Shown here piece by piece: positions 1-7,840 of a stretch of DNA of 59,275 nucleotides; the stretch's first letter is position 1; the number at the start of each line of letters is the position of its first letter. The stretch is taken from NCBI GenBank assembly GCA_002495535.1, contig DAFX01000038.1, positions 2,439-61,713 of the forward strand. Direction: 5' to 3'. Source of the DNA: Euryarchaeota archaeon UBA433 (GTDB lineage: Archaea > Thermoplasmatota > Poseidoniia > Poseidoniales > Poseidoniaceae). The position numbers and the translations under genes are program-made. Below the pieces are notes generated by a model that saw nothing but the letters and a program-made list of their open reading frames with translations, was not told the origin of the DNA and made no database searches.

Positions 1-137
1 TTGTAATTGTTGTTGCGGAGGCGCTTGATGTGGGTCTATTGATTGGTAACCACCTTTTTGCTCTGGCTGCATGTTATCACTAGACTTTCAGTCTATACAT
101 TACTTTCGGTTGATCGGCAGGATGGGCGGTCGATGAG
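1..137. other. Left edge, no assignable gene
   Basis: Nothing here can be assigned firmly. On the plus strand one frame stays open from base 3 to a TAG at 81-83 (26 codons, hydrophobic C-terminal part), so it could be the end of a gene that begins outside the window, but an open stretch this short is expected by chance. Confidence 0.25.
81..95. terminator. Short perfect hairpin at left edge
   Basis: TAGACT and AGTCTA form a perfect 6-bp stem around a 3-base loop (TTC). It lies between the end of the minus-strand gene at 138 and a possible plus-strand gene end at 83, where a terminator or processing hairpin would be useful for converging genes. There is no long T tract, so a terminator role is only a guess. 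Confidence 0.3.
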
Positions 138-584
138 TCAATGTTCGACGCGGTTGGCGATCTCTATGGCGGCAAGAAGCATCGCGATTGCCTCGCTTCG
201 ACCTTCTTGGCCGGGGAACACCTGTACCTTTGTCTGGCCTTTGACGGTTGGCCCATCGCCTTCGGCAAGTTGAACCACACCATCGATCAAGGCGTTAAAG
301 TCGAGGCGGAAATGAATTGTATTCGCCTCATCAAGTCGCTGTTCGAGTTCTTCAAGAATAGTTTGGAGGTTCGCACCCCCCAGCATTGCAAGTGCCTTAA
401 GGGCGGGTCCTTTGCGGGTGATTTTGGCTTCGATCATGTGAAGTTCGGACCCGTGGTATGAGGTGGTGCGCTCGATTTCGATCGCTTCATCATCGCCGAT
501 TAACCACGCCAAAGCATCTGCGACCACGTTCTCATCAGCAAGACCACTGGCCGTGGCTCGCCATGTGATGTGATGGAGGCTCAT
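138..584 (-). CDS. Archaeal RNA-binding protein, COG1325 (exosome-linked) family
   Basis: A 148-residue protein that resembles the archaeal COG1325/DUF54 family, annotated elsewhere as RNA-binding or predicted exosome-associated. The family signature is visible: an N-terminal HHITWRATASG strand, a central EIERTTSYHGSELHMIEAKI segment, and a C-terminal part ending in an alanine-rich helix. The frame continues about 45 codons upstream, but that part has no family resemblance and would run into the regulator gene next door, so the ATG at 582-584 is preferred. The next gene upstream on the same strand is the HxlR regulator, 61 bases away. A role in RNA processing follows from the family; nothing in the sequence shows its RNA target. 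Confidence 0.65.
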   Translation of the reverse strand: MSLHHITWRATASGLADENVVADALAWLIGDDEAIEIERTTSYHGSELHMIEAKITRKGPALKALAMLGGANLQTILEELEQRLDEANTIHFRLDFNALIDGVVQLAEGDGPTVKGQTKVQVFPGQEGRSEAIAMLLAAIEIANRVEH

Positions 585-645
585 GGGTAAGGGTCGACTG
601 CATGGTATTTGATGATTGATGATGGTCTGCAGTTGCTTGACATCT

Positions 646-984
646 TCAGAGCAAGGCGACGTTCCGTTCAACCACCCAATCATACATCGATTGAATGCTC
701 GGGGCAAGGTGCTGAGCATCCTCTGTCAGCATGTATTCCACAGTGGTAGGAAAGGTGTCGAGGACAGAGCGAGTCACTAACCCGTTCTCTTCGAGTTCAA
801 CCAGTCGACGCGTGATTGTGGTCGATGAACTGTCGACTCGTCGTTTGATTTCAGAAAATCGCATTGGTCTTTGCTTGGTGTTCAAAAGGTAAAGGATGTG
901 CAACAATTTCGATTTGTTCAACAAAGCGAGGAGTTTGTCCACACGAGCAAAAACTGGGTCGCAATTTGGTTCCAAATGGGTCAC
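646..984 (-). CDS. HxlR-family winged-helix transcriptional regulator
   Basis: A 112-residue DNA-binding protein of the HxlR/MarR-like type. The middle of the protein has the expected order: helix (LLALLNKSKLLHILYLL), a spacer with RPMRFSEIKRRV, the recognition helix (STTITRRLVELEENGLV) and a wing with TTVEYMLTEDAQHL. A Cys near the N terminus (C8) is the sort of residue some HxlR proteins use as a redox switch. The start is a GTG at 982-984, with an AT-rich box about 30 bases upstream and almost no leader, the usual leaderless archaeal layout. It diverges from the FkbM methyltransferase and reads toward the COG1325-like gene. Its target is unknown; a small inverted repeat directly at its own start suggests self-regulation. 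Confidence 0.8.
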   Translation of the reverse strand: MTHLEPNCDPVFARVDKLLALLNKSKLLHILYLLNTKQRPMRFSEIKRRVDSSSTTITRRLVELEENGLVTRSVLDTFPTTVEYMLTEDAQHLAPSIQSMYDWVVERNVALL

Positions 985-986
985 CT

Positions 987-1019
987 ACACATTGTGTTGA
1001 GTGACGTGGTATTTTACAT
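987..1019 (-). promoter_or_regulatory. HxlR promoter with inverted repeat at the start codon
   Basis: On the minus strand an AT-rich TGTAAAATA-type TATA box (about 1010-1019) sits roughly 30 bases upstream of the GTG start of the HxlR gene. Between them, ACACA-T-TGTGT at 987-997 is a perfect 5-bp inverted repeat, ending 3 bases from the start codon. A protein bound there would cover the transcription start, which suggests an autoregulatory operator. This is inference from position and symmetry only. Confidence 0.4.
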
Positions 1020-1155
1020 CAGGGGCCCTTTTGCCTCAATGTTCGTAGTGATCAATAAATCACTGGTTGATTGACGAAATGGGTGATTCTTTGCTGCTGC
1101 TTAAGCGAATGAATATTGGAAACAACAATAAGAAGAAGTGTGACGGGAAAAGGAT

Positions 1156-1935
1156 ATGGCAGGTCAACGAATGTTGGAAATTTTACGCAAGGGCGCATTA
1201 TTTTCTCGCATCAAAAGCCGCCTTTATTCACTCATAGAAAGAAAACACTCTGCAATGTCAGTCACTCACAAGGAAGCAATGAAATGGTTTGAGCACCGAA
1301 AAGCAGGTTATGAAGAGCTAATCTCGGCAATTCATCCATATGTGAAACAAGATTCAGTCATTTTCGATGTGGGCGCAAACGTTGGTTACTTCTCCTATTT
1401 ACTGGCTGAGAACATCGACTTCGAAGGATCATTATACCTTTTTGAGCCTCTTCCTAACCTTGCCAAACTTTGTGAAGAGACATTTCAAGGCTCCACCTAT
1501 GAGGCCAAAGTGTTCAACTATGGACTCAGTGATGAGGATTCAGAAGTGGACATATTTGTCGCCAGTAACGGTAATCTTGGCTGGAATACAATTGTCCAAT
1601 CTAAGGCTTCAGATGATATGGAAAAGGTCCGGATCAAACTTAAACAATTCGAGAAGTGCGAGTTGGATGCCACACCGACCTTCATTAAAATCGATGTAGA
1701 AGGTGCAGAGTATCTCGTCCTTCGTGGTATGCTTGATTCAATGAGAAAGTGGAACCCCCTCCCGGTGATCCTATGTGAGGTCGGCTGGGGGAAATCTCAC
1801 CCTAAATGGGACGAAGAAATGAAAGTGTTCGACGAGCTCAAAAAAATGGGCTACTCCATATGTGATCTAAACGGTCTAGAAATAGATGAAAAATCCATAA
1901 CGAGCACAACAGATGTGCTCCTGATTCCCAAATAG
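1156..1935 (+). CDS. FkbM-family SAM-dependent methyltransferase
   Basis: A 259-residue methyltransferase of the FkbM (Methyltransf_21) family, whose members mostly O-methylate sugars or polyketides. Seen in the sequence: motif I DVGANVG at residues 71-77, the acidic EP at 97-98 that would hold the SAM ribose, and the family signature FIKIDVEGAE at about 177-186. The first 60 residues are a basic helical extension. The gene is visibly richer in A and T than its neighbours, with many AAA and TTT codons, and is flanked by other accessory genes, so recent transfer is plausible. A role in modifying a surface glycan would fit a genome so rich in surface proteins, but no glycosyltransferase is adjacent here. 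Confidence 0.85.
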   Translation: MAGQRMLEILRKGALFSRIKSRLYSLIERKHSAMSVTHKEAMKWFEHRKAGYEELISAIHPYVKQDSVIFDVGANVGYFSYLLAENIDFEGSLYLFEPLPNLAKLCEETFQGSTYEAKVFNYGLSDEDSEVDIFVASNGNLGWNTIVQSKASDDMEKVRIKLKQFEKCELDATPTFIKIDVEGAEYLVLRGMLDSMRKWNPLPVILCEVGWGKSHPKWDEEMKVFDELKKMGYSICDLNGLEIDEKSITSTTDVLLIPK

Positions 1936-2005
1936 TCCTCACTTTTTTTACCAAATTGAACGCTACACGCGTCATCGCGTTCAGTGAACAATCTATGAAT
2001 GAGAT

Positions 2006-2458
2006 TCAGTGGTACATTGTGCCAAGCCATGCACACACGCGTTCAACCAAGTCAATATCTTGTTTTGAAAAAGCACTGAAATCATCTGAGTCCACATCAA
2101 GAACAGCCACAACTTCACCTTTGAAATTCTTGACAGGAACCACGATCTCGCTGTTGGTGGTTGAACTACAGGCAATGTGCTCAGAACGCTCGTGAACGTT
2201 TGGTACGTCCTGTGTCTCACCTGTTCGAGCAGCAGCCCCACAAATACCCTTTTCAAAAGGTATGTACAGGCAACCATGGCCACCTTGGTAGGGACCAATT
2301 TTCAACATTCCTGGCGAAGTCGTCCGATAAAACCCCGTCCAATTGTAGTGGTCAAAGGCATTGTGTAATTCACATGCCACCGTTGCCATTGCAGCGATCC
2401 AATCATCTTCTCCATCAAGAATTGAAGTGATCCTCCCATAGACTTCATCGTGATCCAT
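2006..2458 (-). CDS. msrC: Free methionine-(R)-sulfoxide reductase (GAF domain)
   Basis: A 150-residue single GAF domain that reduces free L-methionine-(R)-sulfoxide to methionine. Three cysteines, C63, C73 and C97, lie in IPF-preceded GC, KGICG and HIAC contexts. Their spacing of 10 and 24 residues equals that of the catalytic and resolving cysteines known in E. coli fRMsr (84, 94, 118). The segment SEIVVPV after the last cysteine and the VLDVDS strand are also family hallmarks. The enzyme is cytoplasmic and needs thioredoxin or a similar donor. It stands alone on the minus strand with its own promoter. With the Ni-SOD further along, it marks adaptation to oxidative stress. It is distinct from the protein-bound MsrA and MsrB. 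Confidence 0.9.
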   Translation of the reverse strand: MDHDEVYGRITSILDGEDDWIAAMATVACELHNAFDHYNWTGFYRTTSPGMLKIGPYQGGHGCLYIPFEKGICGAAARTGETQDVPNVHERSEHIACSSTTNSEIVVPVKNFKGEVVAVLDVDSDDFSAFSKQDIDLVERVCAWLGTMYH

Positions 2459-2481
2459 AGTGTTTCGAGCAAATGTCTCTA

Positions 2482-2500
2482 TTCAAATGTTTATTTTGAA
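2482..2500 (-). promoter_or_regulatory. Probable promoter of the fRMsr gene
   Basis: An AAAATAAAC box on the minus strand lies 32-39 bases before the fRMsr start codon, the distance expected of a TATA box for a leaderless transcript. It is embedded in an inverted repeat, TTCAAA and TTTGAA, separated by 7 bases. Confidence 0.4.
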
Positions 2501-2669
2501 ACACGATACAATACGTTCGATTTTATTCTGGGGGAAAGTAAGCGGAAGAATCCTCACACCTTTCGTTTATGGTTGGCCATTTTCAACGCAACCCCATGAT
2601 CCTACGCCTGTACAGAGTTTGAATGCTATCTCGGGCATGAGTTCACGCCTTTGAAGGCATTTTCAATTC

Positions 2670-3611
2670 TTACGAAGCATCGGTTTTGTTCGCCTGGGAT
2701 TTATTGAAAAGACCAAGGGCGACCATTATGCCTGAAACTACGAGGGAGGCAAGCATCAACTGCCCAATCAGGTCGTAGTCGGCGTCGACAATGCTCCCGT
2801 TCAACAAAACGTAATCGAATGAGAGGATTGCGCCCATCACCATGAGTGGGATGGATCCTTTGTTGGTGAGCGTCAATTGAGACGGAAGCGGTAATTGCCC
2901 GCCCTTGTCCGAAGTCTTGTTCAGTGGGTCGTAGAAATGAGCAAACAAAACGCCCAATCCTGCACCCAACATGTCGCTCACCAAGTCGGAGGCCGTGTTG
3001 ACGTATCCACCTTGGTCAATTGTTTGGAAAAAGGTCTTGCCGAAGAACTCGTACACTTCATACGCCACGCCGATGGCCACGCTAAGGGAAAAAGCGGTGA
3101 ACGCGACCACTCGAGGTGAAAGTTGCCAACCGTTATGCTCTGACATTCTTCTCCAACCGAGCGACCATGCAATAGCAATGGCTGTGCTGTTCATGCTGTG
3201 GACCAACTTGTCCCACCAGGGGTGGACATGGTACATTCCGTTCACGCCGTCTGCGCACAACCATTCACCGGGTTGCATGCCATCAAAGCACATTGGCCCA
3301 GGTCCGCTGTCTGCAGCGCCGAGGGAGCCACCGATGAAATGGAGCATTGTTGCGAAATACCCTATCCACAACGGGAGAGCTGGGATGTGGGCCTTTCCCT
3401 TCCACAGAATCATCAAGGCCAAAAGAGCCATCATAGCCCCTCCAAAATTGTACCCAGCCCAGAGATTCAGCCCACGGCTAAGGTTCCAAACTGTGAGGAT
3501 TACACAGGAGATGAGCCAAGCCATTACGGGTGCTCTTTCGGGAATTTCAGTTTCCCAAATTCGCTTTCCCCCGCTGGCCATAATTTGCCCGTGTGGTGGA
3601 CCTCTTATCAT
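2670..3611 (-). CDS. DUF2238-like polytopic membrane protein
   Basis: A 313-residue integral membrane protein with about seven to eight hydrophobic segments. It carries motifs resembling the DUF2238 (YjdF-like) family: WWDKLVH at 132-138, YEVYEF at 184-189 and the following DLVSDMLG at 209-216, where acidic residues and His lie inside or beside membrane helices. The DUF2238 family has no firm function. The loop between helices 3 and 4 holds two cysteines (C108, C119) that could form an extracellular disulfide. The start at 3611 is preceded by GGTGA; a second ATG ten codons later is also possible. The promoter region would overlap the start of the divergent hydrolase gene. Confidence 0.6.
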   Translation of the reverse strand: MIRGPPHGQIMASGGKRIWETEIPERAPVMAWLISCVILTVWNLSRGLNLWAGYNFGGAMMALLALMILWKGKAHIPALPLWIGYFATMLHFIGGSLGAADSGPGPMCFDGMQPGEWLCADGVNGMYHVHPWWDKLVHSMNSTAIAIAWSLGWRRMSEHNGWQLSPRVVAFTAFSLSVAIGVAYEVYEFFGKTFFQTIDQGGYVNTASDLVSDMLGAGLGVLFAHFYDPLNKTSDKGGQLPLPSQLTLTNKGSIPLMVMGAILSFDYVLLNGSIVDADYDLIGQLMLASLVVSGIMVALGLFNKSQANKTDAS

Positions 3612-3702
3612 AATTCACCCGTCAATTGATTTTCAACAGAGTATGTCCAATGACTCTGCTTTGCATCGAAAAATAAAATGCAAAGAACGGGGTGCCTCCA
3701 AC

Positions 3703-4584
3703 ATGTTCGAGCGATTACAAGTCCAATCTCGCTCACCTTTTGAGATCCATGACATACTAAGGGGCCTCGAAAACGCTCCAGAAACGATGGTTGAGTCAGA
3801 ACTCTATCTGCCAGAAGGCGATGGTCCGTTTGGGTGCGTCATGGCCCTTCATGGGAGCATGGGTTGGGCGCCTCACCATCAAGACCACGTTGAGGCTTGG
3901 CTTGATGCCGGTCTCGCAGTCTGTAAGGTCAATTCTTTCATTTCAAGATCGATTGATTCGACGGTTGATGACCAACTTTCTGTGACCCATGCGATGATGC
4001 TTGTGGACGCTTTCATGACCCGCTCGTTGTTGGAAAACGACCCACGAATCGGAAAGATTGGTATTAGCGGTTGGAGTCTTGGGGGGACGGTGGCGTTGTA
4101 CTCGGCTTGGTCGCCAATAAGCGAAAAATTAGGGGCGCCATTCGATGCGCATCTGCCATTCTATCCAGCAGCCCATCTTCGCCCAGAGGTACAACAGTGG
4201 TCGCACGCCCCTCTCCTTATTCTTCACGGTGATGCTGATGATTGGACGCCCCTGCATTTTGTTGAGGGGATCATGGCCCAACTTCCCAACGCAACGTTGC
4301 ACACCTATGACGGTGCGCATCATTCATTCGATAGCGAGAAGGAATACACTTGGCTTCCAAAGGCCGTTCACTTGAACAAGCGGACGGTTCGAATTGCGAA
4401 GAGCGGGCACATGTCCGGCGAATTATTCCTCGGTATTCGATGGCCGTTGAACACACGTTGGCAACGGCGCTGGGTGATTCGTATCTTGCGAAACAGAGGC
4501 GCTCACGTGAAAGGCATGGAAAGTGCTCGTTTGGATTCACTCGAACGTGCCAAGGCTTTCCTTGTTGATCACCTCAGCGCCTAG
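3703..4584 (+). CDS. Dienelactone-hydrolase-like alpha/beta hydrolase
   Basis: A 293-residue alpha/beta hydrolase of the dienelactone hydrolase group. The nucleophile elbow is GWSLGG at 123-128 (Ser125); the acid is in HGDADD at 176-181; the base is one of the histidines in GAHHSF at 205-209. An HGSMGW oxyanion-hole strand lies at 50-55. The fold order is normal and the C-terminal 80 residues form an additional helical cap. The frame is open far upstream, but that part runs antisense to the membrane-protein gene, so the ATG at 3703 is chosen. No signal peptide is seen, so it is cytoplasmic. The substrate cannot be told: the family includes carboxymethylenebutenolidase but most members act on other esters. 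Confidence 0.75.
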   Translation: MFERLQVQSRSPFEIHDILRGLENAPETMVESELYLPEGDGPFGCVMALHGSMGWAPHHQDHVEAWLDAGLAVCKVNSFISRSIDSTVDDQLSVTHAMMLVDAFMTRSLLENDPRIGKIGISGWSLGGTVALYSAWSPISEKLGAPFDAHLPFYPAAHLRPEVQQWSHAPLLILHGDADDWTPLHFVEGIMAQLPNATLHTYDGAHHSFDSEKEYTWLPKAVHLNKRTVRIAKSGHMSGELFLGIRWPLNTRWQRRWVIRILRNRGAHVKGMESARLDSLERAKAFLVDHLSA

Positions 4585-4609
4585 AATGGCTGATCTACGC
4601 CGAATGACT

Positions 4610-4849
4610 TCACTCCTGTGTGGTCTTTGGTGATGGAACAACCCGAATTTCTGATTGAGTTTCAAACGATTTAGATTTGTAAAGAATCACTCCGAAGACA
4701 GTGCACACGAGCGGCGCGAAAAGCAAGGGAATGAGGGCTGTGACAAGTTGCGTGACTGCAAAGAGTGAAAGCCCAAGTAAGCCGAACACATACCCGGCAA
4801 TATTTGTGACTGAAAACACTCGCTTAGATTCTGATAGGACTCCGTTCAT
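4610..4849 (-). CDS. Small two-helix membrane protein, unknown
   Basis: A 79-residue protein I do not recognise. Two hydrophobic segments (about residues 15-35 and 37-57) form a hairpin across the membrane, followed by a charged cytoplasmic-looking tail. The longer version starting at 4900 adds a basic, non-hydrophobic extension and is less likely. It ends 25 bases from the convergent hydrolase gene. Confidence 0.5.
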   Translation of the reverse strand: MNGVLSESKRVFSVTNIAGYVFGLLGLSLFAVTQLVTALIPLLFAPLVCTVFGVILYKSKSFETQSEIRVVPSPKTTQE

Positions 4850-4937
4850 GGTGTGGAAACGGAAAGGGAGGTATATGACGCTGTGTTTTTTGATGAACAA
4901 GAGAACAACTTCTCAGTCGTCCGTTTATTCGTGTTTA

Positions 4938-5384
4938 TCATTCGTCTTTCACGTGGACAAGATCTTGGATACGAAACGCGCCTTCACCTCGTGCCAAAAT
5001 CGCTTTGCTCGCCCCCTCAACAACAAACCAATGAATCGTTTCTTCACTCGGGATGTTCAAGTTTTGGCGAAATTTCAGTTTGTCAAGGTAGAGCGTGATG
5101 GTTCTCGTGCGTGTGATCGGGTCTCTAAATGCAGCGCGCATGATGCCATCCAAACGCATTTGTCTAAACATGGATGAAGTTTTGATCACGGGCAACTCAA
5201 GCACATGGTGCGTTTGGTCGATGCCCGCTGACTGCAACACTTGAATCGACTGATTGACGAGATTTTGGTGCCACTGTTGGAAGGCGACAATGACGACGAG
5301 GTTCTTGTCCGTATAGTCGTCCGGGACTGTGGTCACGGTCTTGTGCAGATTTTTCCCCGTGACGCTTGGAAAGACCTCTGCCAT
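4938..5384 (-). CDS. Thioredoxin-fold-like protein without active-site cysteines
   Basis: A 148-residue protein with an N-terminal FPSVTG motif, a hydrophobic NLVVIVAFQQWHQ strand-helix unit and a later VVEGASKAI strand with the feel of a thioredoxin or peroxiredoxin-like fold. No Cys is present, so no redox chemistry of the usual kind is possible. Similar bacterial proteins beginning FPxVTGxNL exist and are sometimes linked to the mitochondrial ATP10 family; I cannot confirm that from sequence alone. It reads away from the eS1 gene and shares the 5385-5568 region with it as a divergent promoter zone. Confidence 0.55.
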   Translation of the reverse strand: MAEVFPSVTGKNLHKTVTTVPDDYTDKNLVVIVAFQQWHQNLVNQSIQVLQSAGIDQTHHVLELPVIKTSSMFRQMRLDGIMRAAFRDPITRTRTITLYLDKLKFRQNLNIPSEETIHWFVVEGASKAILARGEGAFRIQDLVHVKDE

Positions 5385-5521
5385 GTAGAATGATAGAGTT
5401 CATCCGCACTTAACAACTCGTTCAAAACCAATGCTTTTTTTCGCCCGAGTCCCTCGATTTCATCCGTGTTTTAGCCTCCTGCCTCAGGGGGTTCTTGAAA
5501 TAGGGGAGGTTTGTCGCAGGG

Positions 5522-5545
5522 TTGCAAGTGGGGTAGCCCCCGCAA
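5522..5545 (+). promoter_or_regulatory. Hairpin in the eS1 mRNA leader
   Basis: TTGC and GCAA form an outer stem and GGGG with CCCC an inner stem around TAG. The structure ends 23 bases before the eS1 start codon, in a region with no Shine-Dalgarno-like sequence next to the ATG. Many ribosomal-protein mRNAs carry structured leaders for feedback control; whether this one does is inference. Confidence 0.3.
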
Positions 5546-5568
5546 TACACACACCCAGAGTTGATCCC

Positions 5569-6540
5569 ATGGCAAAGAAAGTAAGTGCAAAGGCACGTGC
5601 AGCAGCACGTAAGCAACGAGACAAGTGGAAGATGAAGCGCTGGTACACGATTCGTGCACCTCGCAATCCGTGGGAATTTAAGAAAATTGGAGAAACTTTG
5701 GGCGAGTCCGATGAGCATATCATGGGCCGTGTGTATGAAATGACGCAGCAAGAATTCAATGGTGACTTCACCAAGATGCACGTGATCCTCAGATTCCGTG
5801 TCACTGAATGTGTTGGCCAAGACGCCTTGACCACATTCATCGGTCACCACCATCAAACTGACCATATCCGCCGACAAATCCGCAGATACCGTGGAAAGGT
5901 CGACGATGTCATCGACGTCGTTTCAACCGACGGATACCTTGTTCGATTGAAGCCACTGATCATCACGCAGAAGCGTGTCCAGACGTCAATCAAGCAAGCC
6001 ATGCGAGCTAAGACACGTGAATTGATCGTCGCTTTTGCATCCAAATCCACCTACGCCAAGATCCAAACTCAAATTTTGGACGGCACCATGGAAGAAGAAA
6101 TCCGCAAGGCTGTTAAGCCAATCTACCCTGTAAAGAGCGTCGCTGTCCGCAAGAGCCAACTCTTGCAAGAAGGTGTCGTCAATGAGAAAGGTAAGACCCT
6201 CGACGAAATCCACGCTGAAGAAGCACGCAGCGATGCTGAACTCAAGGCAAAGAAGGCAGCAGCCCTCGCAGCAGCCATGGAAGATGAGGAAGAAGAAGCA
6301 GACGCTCCTTCAATCCTTGACGCCGCTGAAGCAATGGAACCTGCCTCCGAAAAGGCCGAGGCACCTGCTGAAGAAGCACCTGCCGAAGAAGCCGCTCCTG
6401 AAGAAGCACCTGCCGAAGAAGCAGCAGCCGACGTTGACCACAGCAAGATGACCGTTGCTGAGTTGAAGGAACTGCTCAAGGCCGCTGGCAAGACAGTCTC
6501 TGGAAAGAAGGCTGACTTGATCGCACGCCTCAACGAGTGA
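5569..6540 (+). CDS. rps3ae: 30S ribosomal protein eS1 (S3Ae) with C-terminal SAP domain
   Basis: A 323-residue version of the archaeal/eukaryotic small-subunit protein eS1 (S3Ae), which sits near the mRNA exit of the 30S subunit. Residues 1-205 are the normal protein, with KMKRWYTIRAP near the N terminus and typical FRVTE, DGYLVR and KPIYPVKS segments. After that the protein departs from the usual length of about 200 residues. There is a lysine- and alanine-rich helix, an acidic AEE/PAEE repeat (about 238-289), then residues 293-323 that match the SAP motif, a helix-loop-helix that usually binds DNA or RNA (LKELLKAAGKTVSGKKADLI). The frame is open upstream, but homology begins at the ATG 5569. 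It heads a run with MTA phosphorylase and a MazG-like gene. Confidence 0.95.
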   Translation: MAKKVSAKARAAARKQRDKWKMKRWYTIRAPRNPWEFKKIGETLGESDEHIMGRVYEMTQQEFNGDFTKMHVILRFRVTECVGQDALTTFIGHHHQTDHIRRQIRRYRGKVDDVIDVVSTDGYLVRLKPLIITQKRVQTSIKQAMRAKTRELIVAFASKSTYAKIQTQILDGTMEEEIRKAVKPIYPVKSVAVRKSQLLQEGVVNEKGKTLDEIHAEEARSDAELKAKKAAALAAAMEDEEEEADAPSILDAAEAMEPASEKAEAPAEEAPAEEAAPEEAPAEEAAADVDHSKMTVAELKELLKAAGKTVSGKKADLIARLNE

Positions 6541-6547
6541 AGCCCCT

Positions 6548-6634
6548 ATGGCCCGCCTCGTTCAAGTGACCAGCGAAAGCAAGGTCCCGGTGGCTAAAAC
6601 GGCCACAGGGTTGATAGCAACTAAGGCAAGGTGA
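6548..6634 (+). CDS. Possible 28-residue protein between eS1 and mtnP
   Basis: An ATG 7 bases after the eS1 stop opens a 28-codon frame encoding a basic peptide (MARLVQVTSESKVPVAKTAT and 8 more residues). It stops 5 bases before the next gene's ATG, so ribosomes ending here could restart on mtnP. There is no clear ribosome binding site for it. It may be chance. Confidence 0.2.
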   Translation: MARLVQVTSESKVPVAKTATGLIATKAR

Positions 6635-6639
6635 GGAAC

Positions 6640-7428
6640 ATGGAAAGACTCGGTGTGATTGGAGGTACTGGACTCATTGACATGACGTTGGGTGAAGAAC
6701 TCAAGACCCACGGTCTGGAGTTGGTTCACAAGGATCAAGTGACCGTGGAAACTTCGTATGGTGATGTCCCTCTGACCTGCATGGAACTGACTCATGGAAG
6801 CAAAAAGAAGCAACTGATTTTTCTTCAACGCCATCACAATTCTGGCTCACCGAGTCGTCCACCTCACATGATCGAGCACCGTGCTAACATTCGGGCGTTG
6901 TTTGATGCTGGTTGTGAAGGCGTCATGGCCGTGTGCTCGGTTGGTGCAATCCCTGAGGATTTTCCACCAGGCAAAGTCGCTCTTGCCGACCAATACATCG
7001 ATTTCACCGGTCATCAAAGCACCTTCCATGACGATGCAGCCGTCTTCACGTCGGTGACTGAGCCATTCGATTCGAATCTCAATGCTGCGCTTGAAGCGGT
7101 GCTGCGTTCAAGTCAAAGTTTCGATGCGGACGAACGAATGCATTACACCTATTGGCTTGCACAGGGGCCACATTTTGAAACGAAAGCAGAAATTGACGCC
7201 ATCGACAGGCTTGGCGGTCATATGGTTGGCATGACCATGCCCAGGGAGGCAAAATTGGCAAGAGAATTGAACCTAGCATATGCAGCGGTGTGCATCTCCT
7301 CAAACTGGGCGGCTGGGCGAGAACCTGGCAACGCCAGCCAAGATTTAGATCATCACAGTGTGTCTTCGCAAGCCAACAGAAGGTTAGCACCAGTGTGGGC
7401 GTGTATGCTCGATTTGCTCACATCCTGA
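6640..7428 (+). CDS. mtnP: S-methyl-5'-thioadenosine phosphorylase (PNP/MTAP family)
   Basis: A 262-residue enzyme of purine nucleoside phosphorylase family 2. It splits 5'-methylthioadenosine with phosphate, giving adenine and methylthioribose-1-phosphate, the salvage step after polyamine synthesis. The phosphate-binding GGTG is at 8-11; the family's RHG site is written here as QRHHNSGSP (around 66-73), followed by HRANIRAL; the substrate loop appears as VGMTMPREAKLARELN and SSNWAAG, in place of the common NYAAG. Those changes make purine specificity (MTA, inosine or guanosine) uncertain. The ATG at 6640 is preferred over an in-frame GTG at 6631 because GGTGAG lies just upstream. It is cotranscribed with eS1 by spacing. 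Confidence 0.85.
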   Translation: MERLGVIGGTGLIDMTLGEELKTHGLELVHKDQVTVETSYGDVPLTCMELTHGSKKKQLIFLQRHHNSGSPSRPPHMIEHRANIRALFDAGCEGVMAVCSVGAIPEDFPPGKVALADQYIDFTGHQSTFHDDAAVFTSVTEPFDSNLNAALEAVLRSSQSFDADERMHYTYWLAQGPHFETKAEIDAIDRLGGHMVGMTMPREAKLARELNLAYAAVCISSNWAAGREPGNASQDLDHHSVSSQANRRLAPVWACMLDLLTS

Positions 7429-7468
7429 ACATCGAAGGCATTAACCTGCTCCGCTTCAACGCAGGGCT

Positions 7469-7840
7469 ATGAAAGGCAAGAATACTGAACAGTGGATGGC
7501 GCACGAGGCCAGCCACGAATGGGACGTTATGATGAAAAAAGTGGCAGCGTTTCATCACAAACATGACTTTGAAGCAAACAACGGTCACGACATGGGGTAT
7601 CGAATCGCTTTGACGGTTGAAGAACTGGGTGAATTTGCAGCAGCTGTCACCAAAGGTAAGCCCCTCGAAGACTGTGCCGAGGAAATGGCTGATGTGTTGT
7701 TGCTGTTGATGGGCCACGCCATCGCAATGGAAGTCGATCTCAAGGACGCTTTTGAGAAAAAGTATGCGAAGATTATGCAACGCCCCTCAAGACAAGGTCG
7801 CTTAGGCCTAAGGGTGACTGAATACACCCCAGATGAGTGA
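7469..7840 (+). CDS. MazG-like nucleotide pyrophosphohydrolase
   Basis: A 123-residue all-helical protein with the MazG metal-binding pattern: EELGEF (about residues 50-55) and EEMADVLLLL (about 71-80), which give the E-x-x-E and E-x-x-x-D ligands. The family hydrolyses NTPs or dNTPs to the monophosphate, often to clear damaged nucleotides. It begins 40 bases after mtnP and ends exactly where the convergent folA stops, next to thymidylate synthesis genes, so a house-cleaning role for dNTPs is plausible. Confidence 0.8.
   Translation: MKGKNTEQWMAHEASHEWDVMMKKVAAFHHKHDFEANNGHDMGYRIALTVEELGEFAAAVTKGKPLEDCAEEMADVLLLLMGHAIAMEVDLKDAFEKKYAKIMQRPSRQGRLGLRVTEYTPDE

Noticed and set aside
2971..3702. 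Long open plus-strand frame ahead of the dienelactone hydrolase
   Set aside because: It runs antisense to the DUF2238-like membrane-protein gene, has no family features and has odd composition; the hydrolase homology begins at 3703.
6361..6430. Tandem repeat at DNA level in the eS1 gene
   Set aside because: It is the coding repeat for the AEE/PAEE linker, explained by the protein, not a mobile or regulatory element.
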